64,000 nucleotides of DNA from Rhodospirillales bacterium (GCA_019455065.1 JACFNC010000002.1:248001-312000), one strand, 5' to 3'. Shown: positions 8,453 through 17,352, counted from the first letter of the stretch. A program made the numbers and translations. The notes: a model not told the origin generated them from the sequence alone.

Positions 8453-11400
8453 CTAGAGCCAGCGAGACAGGATTCTTTCAATCTTGGTGCCGTACAGCGT
8501 TTCCTTCAGCTCTTTCTCCCGGTTTTCGATCCGCTTGTTCAGGGCGGGGGAGGACAGGGATAGGTGCTGTTCCCAGAGGTGCGGCACCCTATCCCGGCTG
8601 CGCAGCATGTCGGACGCCCATGACCAAACGCGACGGTCAGCGCACGACATGAAGAGCTGATGCAAGCCGAAGGCGCGGTCGCGGTCCGGTTCGTCGAGGA
8701 ATCCGGTGAGCCAGTGGCGCGCCCACTGATTGCGCTGGTAATGGCCCCACGCCCATGCATGGACCTGGGCCAGCCACCCCGGAGCCGGCGGCTGCGCCAG
8801 ACGCTCGGCCCAGAACTGGTCCAAGGCCGGGCTACTGTCGCAGAAGCCTGCAATGGCCATGGCCCGCGCCATCCGGCCGGCGTTGGCCTCCTGCCTCAGA
8901 TCACTATCAAGAGAGTGCAACAGCCAATCCTTCAGGCCACGGGCGCAGGCTTCATCGGCAATGCGGGCAAGGGCAAGGTCAGTCTTAGCTCGCTCCAGCA
9001 TGACGTCGCGCGCCTTCCACACAGCCTCATGCTCAACCCCACGCAGGGGCAGGGTTTCGAAGTCAGGAAGCCACATAATGCCATGGTCATAGCTGTCGCG
9101 CAGCGCCACCCAAAGACGCGCCCCGTTCTCGGGCCACGCCCGTAGCAAGGCGGTCGTCAGCGGCACCAGGGGGAAGCTCTCCATAAACGCCCATTGCACG
9201 GGCGCACTACCCCCCAGCAGAGGCTTTAGCCAAGACACCACCTCGTCGCCGCGTTTGTCGAGCAGAATGCCGATGGCCTCGGCGGCTTCGTCGTCACGGA
9301 TCCAGAACGTTGGAAGGCTGCGCGAACTGATTGAACGCGTGCAATGGTGATCGAGGCATTGCTTGAGGAAGTCGGCAAACTTGTCGATAACCTCGGTGGA
9401 GGTCGACCGCAAGATCAGGAGCGAGACGAGCGCCTGCGGATCAATGCGCCCACAGATATCAAGCACGGTCTCGTCGGTGGCCGTCGCGCAAAGGCTCAGT
9501 GAGCCATAAGCCCCCTCCTCGCGATCCATTCCCGGTTCATAGCGCCAGCCACTACGGGCGACGGCGTCGAAGACGGCGGGTTGTTGGGTTTCGAAAATGA
9601 CCCTTAGCGCCAGCCGACGCACGGAGGCCTCGGCGTGTCCACACAGCCGCAGCAGCACCTCCGCCTTGTCTGGCGGGAAGTCCTGCAGCGGCACCAGGGT
9701 CAGATACCACAGCCATCCGAGGAGCCGGTCGTTGGTTGGGGCCGTTCCCAGATGTTCGAGAGCCGCAACAAGCTCTTCTGGGCCGGGGCGGTTGAGCACC
9801 GCATGATGCTTGCCGTCCATCGAAACGCCGTCGGGAGCATGGGCCAGGGCTGCGATCTGTTCGGCAGATGACTGCTGCCACAGTCGCGCCAGCAACAGAA
9901 AGGCAAGTGCCGCCCTATCGCGATCTTCTCCGGCCGGAAGTTTGTCCTGTTCGCTTAGTTGCGCGAGCTGAACTGGGTCGAGGATCATCAGATATTGCGG
10001 CAGTCGCCATGCAAGCTGCCGCAAGCCTTCCTCATCTCGTTGCCTGGCGGTGTTGAAGACTCGGCGGACAAGACCGGCCAGCGCCTCTGGCGCCCAACGG
10101 GCCAAGGCGTCCCGGTTGGCTTCCAGTTCGTTGTCCTCGGAAACGGCCCCGAATTTGCCCCAGACATGCTCAACGCTCAAAGTATCGGGAAGGCTTCCCA
10201 GAACCCCTTTGTCCACGTCCGACAATGCGGTTCGCGGATCGCGCGCGGGCACCGACAGGCCCCTCGCCGCCGCTAGGGCAATTTCCTGGCTCCGACGCCA
10301 CTGCAAGGCGATCTGATGGTCCCACGTGACCACCCCGGCCTCGTCCACCCGTACCGTGTCCGGCCACTGCCCGCTGCTGACGGTCGGCCTGGGCAGCGGC
10401 GTCGCTTTCTCCTCGGCGGCCGGCGTGGCCAGGGCCTCCAGCAGATACCGAGCCGCTTCCCTAGCGATGGGATGGTTCAGCGCCAGCAGGCGGCCGGCGG
10501 CCTCCAGTACCGCATCCGCCGTCGTCTCGGCATCGACCGGATTGTGGCGCAAGACCGACGCAATCTCATTGAAGTGCCTCGCCGTTCCCATGACTGCTCG
10601 GCTGATTGCCCAGCCGAGCAGAGCCGGAACAAAGGGGCGGCGCGGCAGGTAAGAGATAATCGCGGGAAGGCGGTGGCATAACCAGCTCAGCCCAGGGTGC
10701 TCGTGATGGCGGATCTCTGGAAGATCATGGGAGATGCTGGCCCACTGCCGCGCCCGCTCCTCGGTCGCCGCCCGGTTTTGCCGGGCGCGCTCGGTTTCGC
10801 CGTCATATCGGCCGAGAAATGCCCCCTGGTCGGGGTCGAGCCAGTACGTGCCAAGCCAACCGGCGATCCAGTTCTGCACTTCCGCCGCGACATACGGCCA
10901 GGCTTCGAAGGCGTTGGCGAAGGCCTTGATGACGGCCTCGTCCTCATGGTACCCGCCGCCCCGTCCAAGCCACAACTCTTCAGCCAGGGCACAGAATAGG
11001 TCCGGCGCCTCAGGGATCAAACGCCAGAACTCGGCGAAGTCCCGCCCGCCGAAATTTTGGGACGTCAGCCACCGCTCGGCCAGCCGGTGCTGGGCATGAC
11101 GGGGATAGCCGGGTTCGCGCAGGGCGATGGCTGTGGCGGCGCGCAGGATCCTGACGCCGAGATCCTGGCCGCGCAACGGTTCCAAGAACTGGGCAATGCG
11201 CTCGTCCGCCGCTTCGGCGGTGTCCGTCCTGGCCACCTGATCAACCAGCACCAGCGCCAGGGCATAGGGAGCGAGGGCAGGATTGAGCGTGAACCGATTG
11301 GTGCCAGACATCGGCGGCAGCCACCGCCCGTCGATGATCTCGCTGAGCGCGGTGGACAGATCGTCATTGGGGCGGCCCATCTCGGACAGCAGGCCGATCC

Positions 11401-12916
11401 AAATCTCTTGCCGGCTGATCTGGTGCTGCTCGCCGGTCGTCAGCGCGTCATGCGCTTTCCTGCCCAGAGCCGTGACCCAAGCGCGGAATTCCTCGGTGGT
11501 TGGAGCGAGCCGTTCGCCATGCAGACGCAGCCGGCGCCTCCAATCTTCCATCACCAGCCGGGAGGCGGTGATGTCGCCGCTGGCGCGAAGTTCTTCCTTC
11601 GAACGAATGGCCATGTCGCTGAGCCGGGGCGTGCGCATCAATTCAAGGACATCGGGGCTGAAGTCCTGGCGGCTCAACCCGTGCAGGCGCAGCAATTCTT
11701 TCAGCTCCTCGTCATCGAAGGGTGCAACGGTGATCTCCCGGGGTGGCGGCTGGAGATTGGGGAGGCGTTTCAGAACCGTCCGCCAGTGATCCGGCCGGCA
11801 GGTCACCGCGACGGCGTACTGCCGCCACACGTCGTTGCTCAGCATCGGACCGAGCAGTGTGCTCCACTCCCGGTAGGCGAAATGTTCGTTCAGCCCGTCG
11901 ATGATCAGCAGTACATGGGGACCGTCCATCCTCGCCTGCCGCCACAGCCGCAGGCGCTTTGCCCAGAAGGCAGCCGTCCGCAGCTCGGTGCGCCGCGTGA
12001 GCAGCTCGGCCATCAGGTCGAACGGATCGCGGGTCTGCTGTACCTCGCGCGCGGTGACGAACAAGGTAAGGGGCAGGATGTCGGCATGACTCAGCCACCA
12101 GTCGAGCACCGCCCAGGTCTTGCCGGTTCCCTCTTCGCCGAGGATGACGGCGGGCTGAGTGCGGTGCGTGTCCCACCACGCTCGCAGCGCCGCCATCAGT
12201 GCCGGCCGGGCAACACGCTTGATGCCCTGCTCCAACAGGTTGGCATGGGACCCCAGACGATTTCGCGCGATCGATCTGTCAGCCAGGGCATCGCGGGTCC
12301 AGTCGATCAGCCGCCGCCGCGCCGCGGCAAAGCCGACCTCGGGCCGGGTCAGCCGCTCCAACAAGCGCGCTCGCTTGGCCTCGTACTCTGGATGCTGCCG
12401 GACGGGTTCGAGCAGGCCGCTGATTTCGCTCGCCGCGTGGGGAAAATGGGCAGAAAGGATATGACTTGCCTGCGCGCACAGTACCGCCAGCGGCGGCAGA
12501 TCGGCCGGCCCCTGCGGCCAGTCGAGGATTTCCACGGCGACGCCCTCTCTCTCGCCCTCAATGTCAAGAGCGAGATGATCGGTCTCCGTCATCTCCCACG
12601 TCGTTGCCAGCAGCCACAGGTCCAGCCCGGGAATGGACCGCGCTGCCTCGGCGAGCTTGTACTTCAGCTCGTCCAGAGGTGGCTTTTTGGTCCCGTATCG
12701 CTTGCTTTCGAGGGCAACCTTGAAGCGGTTGGCGGCCTGCCGCTGGACGACATCCGCCCCATGTTGCGGGCCAGACTTCATCAGCTTGAAATCCTGCCCC
12801 GTCACCGCCGTGAGCAGGTCCCGCAGCAGTCCCTCGAACCCGTCCGGGCCAGTGGGGCCTTGTTCCAGAAGAAGAGCGCGTAAACGGTCGAAGGACATTG
12901 CTGCGGAACTTGACAT
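8453..12916 (-). CDS. Putative defence NTPase: PD-(D/E)xK nuclease domain, NACHT/STAND-like P-loop domain and long helical C-terminus
   Basis: 1,487 aa, the only gene of the island. Residues about 20-135 look like an Mrr-type PD-(D/E)xK nuclease: E28 (GFEGLL), D55 (QHGADVV) and E70-x-K72 (ALESKRYG). A P-loop NTPase follows, with Walker A GEEGTGKT at 260-267 and Walker B HVLLIIDGLNE (D340), whose DGLNE ending and the following VTCRPDHW are NACHT/STAND-like. The remaining roughly 1,000 residues are helical with HEAT-like stretches (HAEASVRRLALRVIFE) and would be the sensor. This plan matches antiphage STAND proteins (AVAST/bNACHT type), in which target binding triggers the nuclease. Start is ATG 12916 or the ATG six codons on; neither has a good ribosome-binding site. 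Defence function is inferred. Confidence 0.75.
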   Translation of the reverse strand: MSSSAAMSFDRLRALLLEQGPTGPDGFEGLLRDLLTAVTGQDFKLMKSGPQHGADVVQRQAANRFKVALESKRYGTKKPPLDELKYKLAEAARSIPGLDLWLLATTWEMTETDHLALDIEGEREGVAVEILDWPQGPADLPPLAVLCAQASHILSAHFPHAASEISGLLEPVRQHPEYEAKRARLLERLTRPEVGFAAARRRLIDWTRDALADRSIARNRLGSHANLLEQGIKRVARPALMAALRAWWDTHRTQPAVILGEEGTGKTWAVLDWWLSHADILPLTLFVTAREVQQTRDPFDLMAELLTRRTELRTAAFWAKRLRLWRQARMDGPHVLLIIDGLNEHFAYREWSTLLGPMLSNDVWRQYAVAVTCRPDHWRTVLKRLPNLQPPPREITVAPFDDEELKELLRLHGLSRQDFSPDVLELMRTPRLSDMAIRSKEELRASGDITASRLVMEDWRRRLRLHGERLAPTTEEFRAWVTALGRKAHDALTTGEQHQISRQEIWIGLLSEMGRPNDDLSTALSEIIDGRWLPPMSGTNRFTLNPALAPYALALVLVDQVARTDTAEAADERIAQFLEPLRGQDLGVRILRAATAIALREPGYPRHAQHRLAERWLTSQNFGGRDFAEFWRLIPEAPDLFCALAEELWLGRGGGYHEDEAVIKAFANAFEAWPYVAAEVQNWIAGWLGTYWLDPDQGAFLGRYDGETERARQNRAATEERARQWASISHDLPEIRHHEHPGLSWLCHRLPAIISYLPRRPFVPALLGWAISRAVMGTARHFNEIASVLRHNPVDAETTADAVLEAAGRLLALNHPIAREAARYLLEALATPAAEEKATPLPRPTVSSGQWPDTVRVDEAGVVTWDHQIALQWRRSQEIALAAARGLSVPARDPRTALSDVDKGVLGSLPDTLSVEHVWGKFGAVSEDNELEANRDALARWAPEALAGLVRRVFNTARQRDEEGLRQLAWRLPQYLMILDPVQLAQLSEQDKLPAGEDRDRAALAFLLLARLWQQSSAEQIAALAHAPDGVSMDGKHHAVLNRPGPEELVAALEHLGTAPTNDRLLGWLWYLTLVPLQDFPPDKAEVLLRLCGHAEASVRRLALRVIFETQQPAVFDAVARSGWRYEPGMDREEGAYGSLSLCATATDETVLDICGRIDPQALVSLLILRSTSTEVIDKFADFLKQCLDHHCTRSISSRSLPTFWIRDDEAAEAIGILLDKRGDEVVSWLKPLLGGSAPVQWAFMESFPLVPLTTALLRAWPENGARLWVALRDSYDHGIMWLPDFETLPLRGVEHEAVWKARDVMLERAKTDLALARIADEACARGLKDWLLHSLDSDLRQEANAGRMARAMAIAGFCDSSPALDQFWAERLAQPPAPGWLAQVHAWAWGHYQRNQWARHWLTGFLDEPDRDRAFGLHQLFMSCADRRVWSWASDMLRSRDRVPHLWEQHLSLSSPALNKRIENREKELKETLYGTKIERILSRWL

Positions 12917-12964
12917 GCGGCTTCGGAGTACACCTATACGGGGGAACGTCTTGAGCCCTATTGA

Positions 12965-13052
12965 AATCTGCTCGGAAAGCGCGCTGGTCTGAGAAGGCTA
13001 TGGCGCCACGGCCTTCGGTTCAAGTCGGTGTTGCTTGGCCTGATCGGCCGTC
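12965..13052 (+). repeat. Right arm repeat of the island (degenerate direct repeat)
   Basis: Partner of 8246-8340. It also contains GCCTGATCGGC (13038-13048), the exact reverse complement of GCCGATCAGGC inside both core repeats, so core and arm may bind the same recombinase. It lies upstream of the NTPase start, so an alternative reading is a promoter-proximal element that was duplicated. Confidence 0.6.
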
Positions 13053-13135
13053 ATCGCGCGTCTTAGATCGGCAGAAGTTCGTGTGCGCCTTGAGTCGCTG
13101 GAAGCATTTGGCGGCAGACCTGACAGATGGTGCGC

Positions 13136-13186
13136 CGCACCGCACCACTGCCGATCAGGCATCGCGCCGTCCCAGGAAAACGCTGA
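13136..13186 (+). repeat. Right 51-bp direct repeat (attR core) overlapping the transporter 3' end
   Basis: Matches 8172-8222 with one mismatch. Its part from 13155 onward is the functional 3' end of the transporter gene on the minus strand (SVFLGRRDA and stop), so integration preserved the protein C-terminus. Confidence 0.9.
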
Positions 13187-14330
13187 TGCCCGACAGCGCC
13201 TCCACGTTCTCGGCCACGGCCTTGATGGCGACCAGAATCGGCACCGCCAGAATCGCGCCCGCCACGCCCCACAGCCAGCTCCACGTCACGAGGGACACGA
13301 ACACGATCGCCGGATTGAGGGTCAGGCGCCGCCCCAGGACCGAGGGCGTGATCAAGTTCGCTTCGATGTTGGTCAGCAGGAAAAACAGGCCGGGCACCAG
13401 AAGGGCCTGCGCCACGTCGTCAAAGGACAGCAGCGCCGCGATGGTCAGGATCACGACCATCGCCAGGGCGCCGACATAGGGGATGAAATTCATCAGCGCG
13501 GCCAGGGCGCCCCATAGCACCGGGTTGGGCATGCCGACGGCCCACATTACCACCGCCACGGCCATTCCCAGCCCCGCGTTGATCAGCGTCACCGTCCCCA
13601 GATAGGTGGCGACGTCCTGTTGGACACCGCGCACGATCTCCACCGCGCGCCGTTTCTCCTGGCCGCGCGAAAACGCCTTGACGAATCGGCGCATGAACAG
13701 GTCGCCGGAGGCCAGCAGGAAGAACAGCAGCACGAAAACGATGACGATCTGGGTGACGAGGAACGTGGTGTTGATGACGAAGTATTCCCCCAGCGTGGTT
13801 TCCCGCACCGTCACCGTCAGTGTGTCGCCAGCCGGGGCGGCGGCCTTGGCCAGTTCCTCGACCCGCTCCGTGGCTTTCTGAACCTCCTCGACCGATCCCC
13901 TCAGCGCGGTCAGCTTGCGCTCGATCTCGGCCATGCCCTGCGGCGCCCGGGCGATCCATTCGGCCGCCGGGCCGGAGATCGCGTATCCGCCGGCGATGAG
14001 GCCGGCCACCAGTGTCAGCATGATCCCGGCCGCCGCCAGCGGCTCCGGTATGCGCAGACGCTTCATGCGGACCACCAGCGGCGAGAGAAGCTGCTTCAAC
14101 AAGACCGCGATGACGATGGGAACCAGTACGTCGCGCGCGAAATAGAGGGTGTAGACCACGAGAAGGACGAGAATGGCGATAAGGATGGCCGCCGGCCAGC
14201 GAGCCTCGCTTGACGATCCGGCGCCGGCTTCGTCGTGCGGAGGGTGCGGTGCGGGCCGGTCGTCCATGGGGCGTCGAACTGGCGTGAGAAACCCGGGTAA
14301 TGACCATTTGGGCGCCCGTCGGTCCCGCAT
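13155..14330 (-). CDS. AI-2E family transporter (PerM/YdiK-like membrane protein)
   Basis: 391 aa with the family's layout. After a Pro/Arg-rich cytoplasmic start come two membrane segments (AAILIAILVLLVVYTLYFA, IMLTLVAGLIAGGYAI), a long soluble loop (about 120-180), a block of hydrophobic helices, and the signature NFIPYVGALAMVV, then NLITPSVLGRRLTLNP. Family members move small molecules or ions; the substrate is unknown here. ATG 14330 gives 391 aa; an ATG at 14267 (MDDRPAP) is an equally plausible start. The last codons lie in the right repeat of the island, so this gene was the integration target. It diverges from the membrane protein at 14471. Confidence 0.85.
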   Translation of the reverse strand: MRDRRAPKWSLPGFLTPVRRPMDDRPAPHPPHDEAGAGSSSEARWPAAILIAILVLLVVYTLYFARDVLVPIVIAVLLKQLLSPLVVRMKRLRIPEPLAAAGIMLTLVAGLIAGGYAISGPAAEWIARAPQGMAEIERKLTALRGSVEEVQKATERVEELAKAAAPAGDTLTVTVRETTLGEYFVINTTFLVTQIVIVFVLLFFLLASGDLFMRRFVKAFSRGQEKRRAVEIVRGVQQDVATYLGTVTLINAGLGMAVAVVMWAVGMPNPVLWGALAALMNFIPYVGALAMVVILTIAALLSFDDVAQALLVPGLFFLLTNIEANLITPSVLGRRLTLNPAIVFVSLVTWSWLWGVAGAILAVPILVAIKAVAENVEALSGISVFLGRRDA

Positions 14331-14470
14331 TCATTGACCAAAAGCGCAACTAACGACCAGATCACTCGGCTCTTCGGCGAGGTCCGAGCGAATTGACCAA
14401 AGAAGTAGCGGTGGCCGTTTTTTCGAGTAAGATCGTTTCGCGGGATGGGGAGCATGTTGGAGACGTTGCC

Positions 14471-15007
14471 ATGTCCTTCCGGGAAGGCCTGCCATACATT
14501 CTGCTGACCGCCATCTTTGTACTGGACCTGATGACGCCGCTCGGTGTCGCCGACGGCATGCTCTATGCCATCATCCTGGTGTATGCCTGCTTCTTCGGCA
14601 TGCGTGACCGCTCGATCCTTCTCGCGGGGATCAGCACGGCTCTCATCGTGGCCGGCTACCTCCTCTCCAGCGTCGGCGCCGATTCCCTTGCGGCCATCGT
14701 CAATCGCGCCTATTCCCTCGCCCTGGTCTGGGGGATCGCCATCATCACCGCGTCGACCTCGGTGGTCGCCGATGTGTATCTGCCGCAGCTTCGATACGAA
14801 CTGAAAACGCCGATCCAGGACATCAACGCCAACCTGGACCGGATGATGAATGGTGCTTGCGGGCATTGCGACAGCCCGGAAAGCCGTCAACAGATCAACG
14901 GAATCCGCGCGGCGGTCGAGGATTTGAAGGGCAACAGCGAGCGCCTGCTTGCGATCATCGCCAGCCGACTGCCAGCCTTCGCGCGCGGCCTGTCCGATCG
15001 CGCCTAG
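14471..15007 (+). CDS. Membrane protein with a truncated, His-less histidine-kinase-like region
   Basis: 178 aa. Three or four membrane helices (about 8-26, 32-66, 82-100) are followed by a soluble tail. The tail begins LRYELKTPIQDI, which resembles the H-box of histidine kinases (HELRTPLNxI) but has Y109 where the phospho-accepting His belongs. The protein ends about 70 residues later with no ATPase domain. It cannot autophosphorylate as drawn and could be a decoy or dimer partner, or the resemblance may be chance. ATG 14471 was chosen because GGAGACG precedes it; the frame is open back to 14393. Confidence 0.6.
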   Translation: MSFREGLPYILLTAIFVLDLMTPLGVADGMLYAIILVYACFFGMRDRSILLAGISTALIVAGYLLSSVGADSLAAIVNRAYSLALVWGIAIITASTSVVADVYLPQLRYELKTPIQDINANLDRMMNGACGHCDSPESRQQINGIRAAVEDLKGNSERLLAIIASRLPAFARGLSDRA

Positions 15008-15019
15008 GCAAGCAGAGGG

Positions 15020-16414
15020 TCAAACCCGGACCATCTTGCCGGGGTTCATCAGGTTGTCCGGATCGAGGGCCTTCTTGACGGCGCGCATGACGTCTATGGC
15101 GGCCTCGCCGTGCTCCAGCGGCAGAAAATCCATCTTCCCGTAACCGACCCCGTGCTCGCCCGAGCAGGTGCCGTCCATCGCCAGCGCCCGCTCGACGATG
15201 CGGTCGCCGATGTCCTTTGCCAGCTCGATCTCCGCGGCGTTCTCGGGGTCGATCAGCAAGACCGTATGAAAATTGCCGTCGCCCACATGCCCGACCATGG
15301 CGGACGGAAACGGCAGGGCGGCAACGTCGCGCTTGGTTTCGCTGATGCATTCGGTAAGCCGCGAGATCGGCACGCAGACGTCGGTGGTCCACGCCTTGGC
15401 GCCCGGACGCAGCGCCAGCGACGCGTAGAGCGCATCGTGGCGGGCCTGCCACAAGCGGCTGCGATCCTCGGGGCGCGTGGCCCACAGGAATTCCGTGCCC
15501 CCGAAATCGGCCGCGATGTGCTGCACCAGTTCGGCCTGTTCGGCCACGCCCTTGTCGGTGCCGTGAAACTCGAAGAACAGCGTCGGTCGCTCGGGATAGT
15601 CGAACTTGGCGTAGCGGTTGACGGCGCTCATGGTAACGTCGTCGAGCAGTTCGATGCGCGCCACCGGAACGCCCATCTGGATGGTGGCGATGACCGTGTT
15701 GACCGCGTCCTCGAGGCTGGGAAAGGGACACACGGCCGACGAGATCGCCTCGGGGATGCCGTAGAGGCGCAAGGTGACCTCGGTGATCACCCCCAGCGTA
15801 CCCTCCGAGCCCACGAACAGGCGCGTGAGATCATAGCCCGCCGACGACTTGCGGGCTCGGCGGCTGGTGCGGATGACGCGCCCGTCGGCGAGGACGACCG
15901 TCAGCGCCAGTACGTTCTCGCGCATGGTGCCGTAGCGCACCGCGTTGGTGCCCGACGCCCGCGTCGCGGCCATCCCGCCCAGCGAGGCGTCGGCCCCGGG
16001 GTCGATGGGGAAGAACAGCCCCGTGTCGCGGATGTAGTCGTTGAGGCGCTTGCGCGTCACGCCCGCCTGGACGGTGACGTCCATGTCGTCGACGTTGACC
16101 GCCAGCACCTTGTCCAGCCGCATGAGGTCGATGCACACGCCACCGCTGAGGGCGGCGACGTGGCCCTCGAGCGAGGTGCCCGTTCCGAACGGGATGATCG
16201 GCGCGCCGTGCGCGGCGCAGATGCGCACGACCTCGGCCACCTCCTCGGTGCTTTCGGGGAACACCACCACGTCCGGCGGAAACGGCTGGTGGTACGACTC
16301 GTCGCGGCCATGCTGCTCACGCACGGCGGCGGCGGTGCTGACGCGCTCGCCGAGCAGGGTTGTCAGGTCGGCGAGCAGCGCCGGGTTCGGCTCACGGAAC
16401 GGTTCGACGGTCAC
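15020..16414 (-). CDS. FAD-linked oxidase, D-lactate dehydrogenase (cytochrome)/glycolate oxidase GlcD type
   Basis: 464 aa. An N-terminal PCMH-type FAD-binding domain has PFGTGTSLEGHVAAL and DPGADASLGGMAATRASGT. The C-terminal oxidase cap contains VGHVGDGNFHTVLLIDP (substrate and metal His) and ends CSGEHGVGYGKMDFL and DPDNLMNPGKMVRV. These are the marks of the D-2-hydroxyacid dehydrogenase family that oxidises D-lactate or glycolate and passes electrons to the respiratory chain. The exact substrate cannot be told. It stands alone, convergent with the kinase-like gene (12-bp gap). Confidence 0.88.
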   Translation of the reverse strand: MTVEPFREPNPALLADLTTLLGERVSTAAAVREQHGRDESYHQPFPPDVVVFPESTEEVAEVVRICAAHGAPIIPFGTGTSLEGHVAALSGGVCIDLMRLDKVLAVNVDDMDVTVQAGVTRKRLNDYIRDTGLFFPIDPGADASLGGMAATRASGTNAVRYGTMRENVLALTVVLADGRVIRTSRRARKSSAGYDLTRLFVGSEGTLGVITEVTLRLYGIPEAISSAVCPFPSLEDAVNTVIATIQMGVPVARIELLDDVTMSAVNRYAKFDYPERPTLFFEFHGTDKGVAEQAELVQHIAADFGGTEFLWATRPEDRSRLWQARHDALYASLALRPGAKAWTTDVCVPISRLTECISETKRDVAALPFPSAMVGHVGDGNFHTVLLIDPENAAEIELAKDIGDRIVERALAMDGTCSGEHGVGYGKMDFLPLEHGEAAIDVMRAVKKALDPDNLMNPGKMVRV

Positions 16415-16483
16415 GGACGGTCCCTCCCCTTGTCTGCCCTAGACATATAGGCAGATGCGAAGGGCGTCCACAGCCGTCCCACC

Positions 16484-16555
16484 GTCATCCCCGCGGAAGC
16501 GGGGATCCATCTGGCTCACGCGCCAACGGGCCCCCGCTTTCGCGGGGGCGACGAG
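16484..16555. repeat. REP-like inverted repeat pair downstream of rpsD
   Basis: Two hairpins: TCCCCGCGGAAGCGGGGA near 16489-16506 and CCCCCGCTTTCGCGGGGG near 16529-16548. The same paired design with near-identical stems recurs at 61010-61080. It may also end rpsD transcription, as it starts 16 bp after that gene. A dispersed intergenic repeat, not a CRISPR. Confidence 0.75.
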
Positions 16556-16570
16556 GAAATAGGTCGGCGA

Positions 16571-17188
16571 TCAGCGCGAATAGAATTCGATGACCAGATT
16601 GGGTTCCATCTGGACCGGATAGGGCACGTCGGCCAGCTTCGGCGCGCGCAGGAAGGTGCCCTTCATGTCCTTGTGGTCGACCTCGATGTATTCCGGCACG
16701 TCGCGTTCCGGCGACTGGGCGGCCTCGAGGATCAGCGCCATGTCCTTGGACTTCGGCTTGACCTGGACGACGTCGCCCTCCTTCACCTGATAGGAGGCGA
16801 TGTTGACCCGGCGGCCGTTGACCTGGATGTGGCCGTGGTTGACGATCTGGCGCGCCGCGAACGGGGTCGGCGCGAACTTCATGCGGTAGACGACGGCGTC
16901 GAGGCGGCGCTCCAGCAGGCCGATCAGGTTCTCCGAAGTGTCGCCACGGCGGCGCACGGCCTCGTCGTAAAGCTTGCGGAACTGCTTTTCGCTGATGTTG
17001 CCGTAATAGCCCTTGAGCTTCTGCTTGGCCATCAGCTGGGTGCCGAAGTCCGATGGCTTGCGGCGGCGCTGGCCGTGCTGGCCGGGGGGATTTTCCTTGC
17101 CCTTGGCGAGCGGGCTCTTGCCGCGGCCCCACAGATTGACGCCGAGGCGCCGGTTGATCTTGAACTTGGCTTCGATGCGCTTGCTCAT
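16571..17188 (-). CDS. rpsD: 30S ribosomal protein S4
   Basis: 205 aa, full length. S4 binds 16S rRNA early in assembly of the small subunit. The N-terminal zinc-free type is seen ([20 protein letters not shown]), then the S4 RNA-binding domain ([35 protein letters not shown]) and the C-terminus [18 protein letters not shown] ribosome-binding site precedes the ATG at 17188. In many alphaproteobacteria rpsD stands alone, as here. The 164-bp gap to hicB holds its promoter region. Confidence 0.97.
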   Translation of the reverse strand: MSKRIEAKFKINRRLGVNLWGRGKSPLAKGKENPPGQHGQRRRKPSDFGTQLMAKQKLKGYYGNISEKQFRKLYDEAVRRRGDTSENLIGLLERRLDAVVYRMKFAPTPFAARQIVNHGHIQVNGRRVNIASYQVKEGDVVQVKPKSKDMALILEAAQSPERDVPEYIEVDHKDMKGTFLRAPKLADVPYPVQMEPNLVIEFYSR

Positions 17189-17352
17189 GACATCCTTCTC
17201 GTTTGGTCCGATTGATTATTGTCCCGACAGGTCGACCCGGACACGCCAAGCCGACGGGGCGTCACCGCCCGCGCTCTCGGAAATTCAAGCGGCGCACTAT
17301 ACGGGGTGCGGGGGAGATGTCAAGAAACGGGGCGGCGCCGGCGTGGCGACGC

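Larger units (their letters stand above)
8172..13186. mobile_element. About 5-kb genomic island integrated at the 3' end of the AI-2E transporter gene
   Basis: The 51-bp direct repeats at 8172 and 13136 are 4,964 bp apart (unit length). Between them lies one large gene (8453-12916) and two non-coding ends. Inside each core repeat is a degenerate arm repeat (8246-8340 and 12965-13052), giving core-arm ... arm-core, the layout expected after a circular element with arm-core-arm recombines into the chromosome. No integrase or transposase is encoded, so mobilisation must have been in trans or the element is decayed. The right-hand core keeps the transporter reading frame intact, as tRNA-targeting islands do for their target genes. 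Confidence 0.75.

Noticed and set aside
11057-12883. Long plus-strand open frame antisense to the NTPase gene
   Set aside because: Shadow frame without family features. The minus strand has PD-(D/E)xK, Walker A and Walker B.
12961-13479. 172-aa plus-strand frame at the right end of the island
   Set aside because: It runs through the right arm and core repeats and into antisense of the transporter gene, with no family signature.
16484-16555. Hairpin array resembling a CRISPR
   Set aside because: Only two hairpins with no repeat-spacer periodicity; it is a REP-like element with a second copy at 61010.
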